The position numbers and the translations under genes were made by a program. The notes beneath the pieces were generated by a model that saw nothing but the letters and a program-made list of their open reading frames with translations, had not been told where the DNA came from and made no database searches. From NCBI GenBank assembly GCA_039519185.1, contig CM076854.1, positions 20,755,456 through 20,819,455 on the forward strand: 64,000 bases of DNA, written 5' to 3'. Below, piece after piece: positions 56,856 to 64,000 of this stretch. The stretch's first letter is position 1; each line of letters starts with the position of its first letter. The DNA comes from Astragalus membranaceus. Lineage: Eukaryota > Streptophyta > Magnoliopsida > Fabales > Fabaceae.

Positions 56856-57552
56856 GAGGCCTCATAGCCTCCATTTCTCAACCAACCCATTCTCACAATC
56901 TATTCTTTCTGAAAAACTCTTATATTTTATTTGTGTTCTTCTCGCCCCGCCGGTCCGTCAAGAGCTGATCTTTTGCTAAGAGTTAGTTGGGGTTGCGTTC
57001 TTCAAATTGTGTAATCTGCCTACGTTAAGAGGTATTTCTGTATTTACATTTGTTATTATTTAATTGTTTTTGATTTGTACTAGGGAGTGGGGTATCTGTC
57101 TAGGGTAGCTGTTTGTACTAGGAAGTGGGGTATCTTTCAGGGGCAGCTGATTGTAACAGGGGTGGGGTATCTCTTGTTATTGTTATATTAGATTTGAGGG
57201 CTCTCCATAGGTGGGGTATCCTAGGAGGAGAGTGCCTGAGTCTGTAAAGGTTTTCCAAGGCACCTGTAAGCCTTGTTGTTTTGGTTAGTGGAAAATCTCA
57301 CAAGGGTGTGAGGACTGGACGTAGGTCACTAGGAGGTGACCGAAGCAGGATAAATCTCTGCGTGCTTTACTGCTTTCCTGCTTAACTGTTATACCGCTTT
57401 ACTGCTTTATATTCTAATTCCTGCGCTTCCACTTAACCTGCGCGAAATTGATTTAAGTCATTGAAAAAGGGGAAAAACGTTTTCGAAAGATCTGAAAAGT
57501 TTTAAGTCTCAATTCACCCCCCCTCTTGAGACTGAAGCCACTTGGTAACAAG

Positions 57553-57564
57553 TGGTATCAGAGC
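57553..57564 (+). promoter_or_regulatory. Primer binding site of element G (tRNA-iMet)
   Basis: TGGTATCAGAGC, two bases after the LTR. Confidence 0.95.
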
Positions 57565-57602
57565 TAGACTCTTGTATAAAGGGCCTAGCAGCTTCAAGAG
57601 AA

Positions 57603-59231
57603 ATGGCTTCAGGTTGGTCTACGCAAGAGGGTGCTTCTCTTTTCCGTCCTCCGGGATTCAACGGAGAAGACTATGCATATTGGAAAGAAAGAATGAGAAT
57701 TTTTATTGAAGGGGTAGACTTAGATGTTTGGGATGCTGTGGAAAAAGGACCATTCGTCCCCACACACATAGTAGATGGTATTCTTACAATAAAAAGTAGA
57801 AATGAATGGTCTGATGATGAGAAAAGAAAAGTGCAACTTAACTTACGTGCTAAAAATATTATTACTTCTGCTTTGAGTACTGATGAATTTTTTCGAGTTT
57901 CAAACTGTAAATCTGCCCAAGAAATGTGGGATAATCTTCAAGTTACTCATGAGGGTACAAGTGAAGTGAAAAGGGCAAGAACAAATACTCTTACCAGAGA
58001 GTACGAATTGTTTAGAATGAATACAGGTGAAACAATATCAGAGATGCAGAAAAGGTTCACTCACATAGTGAACAAATTGGGTTCATTAGGAAAATCATTT
58101 CCTCCCGAAGACTTGATCAACAAAGTGCTGAGATGCCTAAACAGAGAATGGCAACCAAAGGTGACTGCAATAACTGAGTCAAGAAACTTGACTACCATGA
58201 CTCTCGCCACCCTGTTTAGGAAACTACTAGAGCACGAGTTAGAGCTCGCTCGCCTAGCAGAGCATGAAGGAAAAGACAAGAAGAACAAAAACTTAGCTCT
58301 CAAAGCTTCCAGTTCAAGCTCATCCGACGATAGTGATGATTCAGAAGATGAAGATGAAGACGAGGAGAAAATGGAACTAATGGTTAGCAAATTCAAAAAG
58401 TTCATGAGAAGGGAAAGATCTCTCAAAAAGAATTCTCCAACCAAAAGAGGCTCAAGCAAAGAAAACTTCTCAAGTCCTCCAACTTGCTACGAATGTGGTA
58501 AATCCGGACACCTGACGATGAAGTGCCCGAACTTAGAAAGAAAATTGTCAAAGTTCAAGAAAAAGGGGTCCAAAGGAAACAATGGTAGAAAAGCCTACAT
58601 AGCTTGGGAAGACAATGACATGAACTCAACAGATAACTCAGAAAGCGAAAAAGGTCAAGTTGCTCTCATGGCCGACCACGACAGCGAAAGTGAAACTGAG
58701 GTATATTCTAACTCTGAATCTTTACAAGATGCCTATGATGAATTATATGAAGCATTTACTGAATTGCATGATAAATCCCTAAAACTAGATAAAGCATTAG
58801 ATAAATCTAAGAAAGTTATCACTCATCTTGAAATGGCTGTTACTGCTTTAACTAAAGAAAAGTCAGAGCTTAGAAAAGAAAATGATAGCCTTGCATGCTT
58901 TAAAGAAAATTATACTTGTGATAAATGTGTTGAATCTGAAAAGAAAATTTATGAACTGGAATGGACTGTTGGGAAATTGTCTAGTTTACAAAATGTGCAT
59001 CATAGATTCCCTAGAAACAAACCCATAGAAAGGCATGTTCATTATAAACCAAAATTTTCCACTAGACCTTATATTAGATGTTATTATTGTGGTAAACCTG
59101 GACATACAGCTTCTGTTTGCAGGGCAAGAGGTAAACAAAATATGAAAAAGGTGTGGGTTCCCAAAGGAACCATACCAAACACTAACCCACAAGGACCCAA
59201 AGAGATTTGGGTACCTAGAATCCTGTTTTAG
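57603..59231 (+). CDS. gag: Element G Gag protein, intact
   Basis: An open frame of 542 codons. I chose the ATG at 57603 because the longer open frame starts inside the primer site. The N-terminal half has copia Gag features: L-F-R-P-P-G-F-N-G-E-D-Y-A-Y-W-K-E-R-M, V-W-D-A-V-E-K-G-P, L-N-L-R-A-K-N-I-I and S-A-Q-E-M-W-D-N-L. There is a Ser/Asp/Glu-rich acidic linker (about residues 237-260), a CCHC knuckle C-Y-E-C-G-K-S-G-H-L-T-M-K-C near residue 295, a coiled-coil-like stretch (about 390-460) and a second knuckle C-Y-Y-C-G-K-P-G-H-T-A-S-V-C near 493. It would form the virus-like particle and bind element RNA. Protease, integrase and RT are missing downstream, so packaging would need Pol from another copia element. 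Confidence 0.93.
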   Translation: MASGWSTQEGASLFRPPGFNGEDYAYWKERMRIFIEGVDLDVWDAVEKGPFVPTHIVDGILTIKSRNEWSDDEKRKVQLNLRAKNIITSALSTDEFFRVSNCKSAQEMWDNLQVTHEGTSEVKRARTNTLTREYELFRMNTGETISEMQKRFTHIVNKLGSLGKSFPPEDLINKVLRCLNREWQPKVTAITESRNLTTMTLATLFRKLLEHELELARLAEHEGKDKKNKNLALKASSSSSSDDSDDSEDEDEDEEKMELMVSKFKKFMRRERSLKKNSPTKRGSSKENFSSPPTCYECGKSGHLTMKCPNLERKLSKFKKKGSKGNNGRKAYIAWEDNDMNSTDNSESEKGQVALMADHDSESETEVYSNSESLQDAYDELYEAFTELHDKSLKLDKALDKSKKVITHLEMAVTALTKEKSELRKENDSLACFKENYTCDKCVESEKKIYELEWTVGKLSSLQNVHHRFPRNKPIERHVHYKPKFSTRPYIRCYYCGKPGHTASVCRARGKQNMKKVWVPKGTIPNTNPQGPKEIWVPRILF

Positions 59232-60348
59232 ATCATTGCAGGTATGCTTCAAGGTATGGGGGCAGATTGATACCTTGACAGCAAAGACTCAAAGTGCATG
59301 ACCGGAGACGTAATAAAGTTCTTAACACTCACCCCCGGAAAAAGCCGTCATGTGACTTGTGATAGATAGAGGAAGAATCACCGGTAAAGGTCAGATTGGT
59401 TAAAATTTTATTCACCTCTATTTTGAAAATGTGCTTAAGAATAGTTTATCAAGTCAAATATGTGACTACTAAAATAGAGCAATTCCTGAATCTCATTTCA
59501 TGTATCTTTAAAACAAATATTTATAAGGCATGAAAGTATTCTGGTCATCCCTCTAGGACTAAGCATATAGAAATTATATATCACCTTCTTAGAGGTTATG
59601 GTTAAAAAGGCGATAGTGTGATTGAGTTAGTTGAGTCATCACAAACCACCAGTTGACATTTTCAGAAATCCATTGCAAAAGAAAACCTGGTTCTTCATTT
59701 ACTCAAATGAATTTTTCAATAAAATGTTTTTCAAGTGATTTTATAAAATATGAATTTAAGAGAATTTGTGACTTATGAATTTCTGCGTGCTCAAAAAGTG
59801 TTTTATAAAGCAGCTGAAATGCTACCTTTTCTCGAAATCCATTTTCTCCTGTCACAATCAATTGCTGGCTCTGGCATTAAAATTCATAATACATACTCAC
59901 AATCGTTGTTCAACTAAAATAATTTTTCTCCCATATTCTGGCCGCCATCACCAACTTTCAAACTAAGCAGCATGAAATACATAAAGCCTAAAAAAACTGT
60001 TTCACAAATTTTTGAGACTCATGATTGTCTTTTACCAGTTTTGATGAAATACTCTCTTCATGGTTTCAAATATGTTTTTCTGTTGGTTTTGATGATCCCT
60101 TATAAAAATGCAATGGTTCTTTAACCTTGTCAAATAGCCGTGACATTCGGTTCGCAAAATCTATCTTACGTTGACCCTCTTTGATCATGACAAAAAGGGG
60201 GAGAGAAATATAGGGTTGCATATGAGCATCTAGTCAATAAGTCAGGGGGAGCATCATGATAGGGGGAGCATCATATATATATATATATATATTATCTGTC
60301 TGAACTAACCTCCCACCTTGAGATGAGTTAATGTTTTGTCATCATCAA
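59232..60348 (+). other. Element G 3' untranslated region; no pol
   Basis: AT-rich, with no frame encoding copia protease, integrase or RT. It has two AGGGGGAGCATCAT blocks (60242-60275) and a short (AT)n at 60276-60291. Confidence 0.8.
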
Positions 60349-60360
60349 AAAGGGGGAGAA
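60349..60360 (+). promoter_or_regulatory. Polypurine tract of element G
   Basis: AAAGGGGGAGAA directly before the 3' LTR. Confidence 0.85.
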
Positions 60361-61850
60361 TGTGGATACCTGTGTTGCAGGTTATCTAATATTGCAGGAT
60401 TAGTTTTGATGATGAAAAAGACAAAGCCAGGTTGATGGCCAAAGGAATGAGAGTGTCAAAGCAAAGCTGATAAAAAGTGTCATATATTCAAAAGTCACAA
60501 TCCAAGTCATCCAAGCTCAAAGTATTGAAGATTCAAGCTTAAGGGTAGTCCTTAAGTATAAGGGTAGTCCTTAGGGTCGTGGGTGAGTCTTAGGATAAAT
60601 GTAAGCTCTTACGAAGGTTAGCTCATCTCGCAAAGTCTCTCGTCCCAAAGCTTTTCCAAAATACATGCATGAACAAGTAAACCTAAAAAGTATTTTTGAA
60701 AAACTCTAAAATCGATTTCACTCTCTTTGAAACTAAGCCTAAATCGATTCTCAAACACATTGGCTAAGCTCCTAATCGATTTCATAAGCATACAAGTGAT
60801 TCATATTGTTTCCTTATTTGAAGAAACCGATTTCCACTTATCTCTAAATTGAAAGAATCGATTCACACCTTTTCCATAAATGAAAGAATCGATTCTCAGG
60901 CAAAGAATCGATTTGCATCTCTCTTCAAATAAAGTAAAGATTCGATTTGCACATTACTTGTTTTAAAACAAATAATTGATTCCTTGCTTTCTTATTCAAA
61001 TGAAGAATCGATTTCAAACTCTTTCAAAGAATCTCACAATCGATTCCTTCCTAAATCAAGTAAACAAGAATCGATTCCTAGATCAATTCAAATAAAAAGA
61101 ATCGATTCCCACATATTTTTTAACGTAACCTTGATTTTTCCAAAGCCTATAAATAGAGGCCTCATAGCCTCCATTTCTCAACCAACCCATTCTCACAATC
61201 TATTCTTTCTGAAAAACTCTTATATTTTATTTGTGTTCTTCTCGCACCGCCGGTCTGTCAAGAGCTGATCTTTTGCTAAGAGTTAGTTGGGGTTGCGTTC
61301 TTCAAATTTTGTAATCTGCCTACGTTAAGAGGTATTTCTGTATTTACATTTGTTATTATTTAATTGTTTTTGATTTGTACTAGGGAGTGGGGTATCTCTC
61401 TAGGGTAGCTGTTTCTACTAGGAAGTGGGGTATCTTTCTGGGGCAGCTGATTGTAACAGGGGTGGGGTATCTCTTATTATTGTTATATTAGATTTGAGGG
61501 CTCTCCATAGGTGGGGTATCCTAGGAGGAGAGTGCCTGAGTCTGTAAAGGTTTTCCAAGGCACCTGTAAGCCTTGTTGTTTTGGTTAGTGGAAAATCTCA
61601 CAACGGTGTGAGGACTGGACGTAGGTCACTAGGAGGTGACCGAACCAGGATAAATCTCTGCGTGCTTTACTGCTTTCCTGCTTTACTGTTATACCACTTT
61701 ACTGCTTTATATTCTAATTCCTGCGCTTCCACTTAACCTGCGCGAAATTGATATAAGTCATTGAAAAAGGGGAAAAACGTTTTCGAAAGATCTGAAAAGT
61801 TTTAAATCTCAATTCACCCCCCCTCTTGAGACTGAAGCCACTTGGTAACA
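60361..61850 (+). repeat. 3' LTR of element G (1490 bp)
   Basis: Same ends as the 5' LTR, with its own AATCGATT array (60710-61105) and TATA box (61148). Scattered substitutions separate the two copies. Confidence 0.95.
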
Positions 61851-62113
61851 CAATACTGAAAGCTGGTATAGATAAATTAGGAACTAACCTAGTCCCAAGT
61901 CCTTTGAAATAGAAAACACCACCCCTCCTAGCTTCAGCTTCTGTCTCTCTAAATTTCTAAACTACTTCTCTTTTTTCTTCTATTGGCTCCTCCCTTTTCT
62001 ACTATTTTATAGCACTCACGGTCAGTGACTATGAGCAAAAACTCTAAGTTGTTGATTATTGTTGTGTCAAGAACTCAGCCGTGTGTGTCCTTCTCACTGT
62101 TGCTACTCACTTG

Positions 62114-62121
62114 TATTTATA
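62114..62121 (-). promoter_or_regulatory. TATA box of LTR F
   Basis: TATAAATA on the minus strand, about 860 bp from the LTR start. The upstream part (62580-62900) is rich in CGCG/ACGCGC motifs instead of the AATCGATT sites of E. Confidence 0.6.
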
Positions 62122-62976
62122 GTCAAAAATATGGTGTAGGTGTGGGTGTTGAGCAGAGGATCAAAGCTCATGGGGGACAAAGCTGTTGGCAGCAAGGGAG
62201 TAGCAAGGATGGCAGCAGGGCTGCTGCCACTGCAGCAATGTTTTTGCTAAAAATGGGAGGCAAGACAAAAGGGACAAGAAGATAGAACTTGGGCCTGTAG
62301 CTTCATGGAGAGGGCAAGGCAGCAAGTCGCATGCTGTCCTATTCTGATTTGCTTTATTATTATTATTTTTTTGTACCTTTTTGTTTGTAATTAATTTTTG
62401 TACCATTTGTATTTAATTAAATTTTTTGTCCATATGCAAATAAAAGAGTTGACTTTTTTTGTACTATTCTGCTTTTTTTTTTTAAAAATTTTTTGTTTGC
62501 ATATGTAACAAAATTAAAAAAAAGGACAGCTGATTTTAATTTGTTATGACTATTTTTATTATTATTTTATTTTTTCTTTATGATAATAAAAGCGGTAAAA
62601 ACAACGCGCACCGACGCGACGACTCCCACGACTCGAAACGAAACGCGCATTCGCCTTAAGACTAGAAACACGTACGCGGTTTGAATACACACGCGCGCAC
62701 GTTTTCAAAACTGATTTCATTCTATTCTTATTTTTCTAAAAAACGGTAAAATAACGCGCAGTGACGCAACTGCTCACACGGCTCAAAACGAAACGCGCGC
62801 TCGCGTTAATTTCTATTATTTTTATTATTTATTTTTTGACTCTCCTTTTTTAAAAAAAAACAAGCGCCAAACAGAATCGCTGCACGAGGGTGCCAGAGGC
62901 ACCCGCGTTTAGAACAATATGCGAAGCAACAAAATTTGGGACTTTTCAATTAGTCGGACAAAATTAGGGTATGACA

Positions 62977-64000
62977 GCTGCCCCTCTTTATTCGGATTTT
63001 ACCAAGAAATATGAATTGGCCGAGACATATTTCGAAGATAAAATATGAATAAAGAATTCAAAAATTATACCAATTTTGTCTACTTGGAGAAACCCGAATT
63101 TTCCTTTTTCTGTTTCTTCTTTTTTCTTTTCTCTTTTTTTTGAATCAACACTTGGAGTGTTGATGAGGAAACGATAAACGAAATGGTTAACAACATGCAC
63201 GCTAACTGCGAAAGGCAAGGAAAGCACTAAATGAAGGAAACGACAAAGAAAGCGGTAAAATGCAAGGCTTCCTAAAACCTGTAAACGAACCCTTGCGAAT
63301 CCGAGTTTGCACGTGGCTTTGAGGAGCACGCATCCTGAAAATCTCTTGTCTTTCGAGCGACCGGGGGATCGTTATCAGCTCCGAAACTGATATACAGATC
63401 AATGCACGGCGTCCACTGTATCTTAGGCTGATACAACTATTCCGTTGAACCTCACATGGGGCTGCGGTCCATCGCGTTGCTCGTACACGATGTGAGACCT
63501 GGGTAGAAGGGAGCGATGATCTCTCTGGGCTCCAATCCGCAATGCGCGCCTGAGCGCTTCTCTTTTCTTTTCTCTTTTTTCTTTTCTTTTTTTTGTTTCT
63601 CTCTTTTCTTTTTTTTTTGAACTCCCAACTTGGGAGAGAATTTTCTGGAATCTGAAGGCGAGCATTAACACCGTGGTGTTTATCCTCTCTCACTTGTCTG
63701 CAGCTGAAAAATGAGCCCATACATGCAATGCAAATGCCATGATTGCCATTTTCTTTTTCTTTTTCTTATGATGAATGTAATGTAAATGCCTGAATTTCTC
63801 TTTTCTTTACTTTATTATTATTATTATTATTATTATTATTTTCTATGTCTTATGAGTGCATGATTTTATGCTTGGTGAATGTAATGCATGACTTTATTTG
63901 TTTATTGCTCTTTTGCTTTTTCAACCTTTTCTTTTCTCTTCCCCCCCTTTTTTTTTGCTTTTCCTTTGCTTGTCCGACCAACTCGCGGGACTTGCGTTAT
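62977..64000 (-). other. Element F, 3' end of internal region; no gene
   Basis: 62977-63110 matches the end of E's internal region (45630-45745) in reverse orientation. The rest has pyrimidine-rich tracts and an (ATT)n run at 63811-63840. ORFs here are Lys/Arg-rich artefacts of those tracts. Confidence 0.6.

Larger units (their letters stand above)
56094..57550 (+). repeat. 5' LTR of element G (1457 bp)
   Basis: TGTGGATACC to CTTGGTAACA. It lacks about 34 bp present in the 3' LTR (near 60915-60950) at a GATTTGCA direct repeat, and contains GGTGGGGTATC-type repeats at 57080-57230. Confidence 0.95.
56094..61850 (+). mobile_element. Element G: gag-only Ty1/copia element (SIRE-like)
   Basis: LTRs, tRNA-iMet primer site, a Gag ORF and a polypurine tract are present, but no pol. 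CAATA flanks it at 56089-56093 and 61851-61855, a perfect target duplication inside LTR F. Its Gag resembles SIRE/Maximus-type Gag as I remember it. Confidence 0.93.
53190..62976 (-). mobile_element. Element F: 3' LTR of an E-related element, split by G
   Basis: On the minus strand it starts TGTCATACCC at 62976 and ends GGGCGCAACA at 53190. Without G it is about 4.0 kb. AAAGAGGGGCAGC, the same polypurine tract as in E, precedes it at 62977-62989. The E-like stem-loops lie in 53340-54500. It inserted in D's gag; the other end is outside the window. Confidence 0.85.

Noticed and set aside
63202..63720. 172-codon minus-strand ORF
   Set aside because: Lys/Arg runs come from a TTTTCTTTT tract and the region is the non-coding 3' internal part of F.

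Overview
This window is plant nuclear DNA, and nearly all of it is nested LTR retrotransposons. I found no host protein-coding gene. The mix suggests a large, repeat-rich eudicot genome, probably a legume: Tekay/Del-like and Tat-like Ty3/gypsy elements, very large tRNA-Arg-primed (Ogre-like) non-autonomous elements, a SIRE-like copia gag, a Cassandra-type 5S TRIM and a tRNA-derived SINE. The species is inference. Element letters below (A-H) are my own labels.

Layout, 1-21249. The 3' end of a plus-strand Ty3/gypsy element runs into its LTR (1-1061). A small hAT-like DNA transposon (1062-19213, 8-bp target duplication TATTGGAG/TATTAGAG) was split by minus-strand element H (1857-19154; 0.6-kb LTRs, gag tail and protease only). 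H was then split by a cluster made of element A (5109-12636, decayed, minus), a Cassandra-like TRIM with a 5S rRNA-like LTR (12644-13125, plus) and element B (13126-17942, minus, mostly deleted). After an AT-rich gap come a SINE with 17-bp target duplications and a MITE-like element.

Layout, 21250-64000. Element D is a minus-strand Tat-lineage Ty3/gypsy element. Its 3' LTR is at 21250-21634 and its gag is cut at 53189. An extra multi-exon gene lies antisense between its pol and 3' LTR. D was hit three times. Element C (26092-36361, plus) is a complete chromovirus-type element with an intact 1461-codon gag-pol and perfect target duplications. Element E (36906-48468, plus) is an 11.6-kb coding-free element with near-identical LTRs. 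The LTR of element F (53190-62976, minus; the rest lies beyond the window) was itself hit by G (56094-61850), a gag-only copia element.

How the parts relate. C is the only element here that looks autonomous. E, F, G, H and the Cassandra TRIM have LTRs and primer sites but lack pol in the visible sequence, so they probably depend on enzymes supplied in trans. The most unusual signals are: (1) trains of stem-loops in the transcribed LTR regions of E and F, whose stems covary while loops and lengths stay fixed; (2) AATCGATT palindromes spaced about 32 bp apart just upstream of the TATA box in both E (gypsy-type) and G (copia); (3) a histone H3 tail-like N-terminus on the antisense gene of D.
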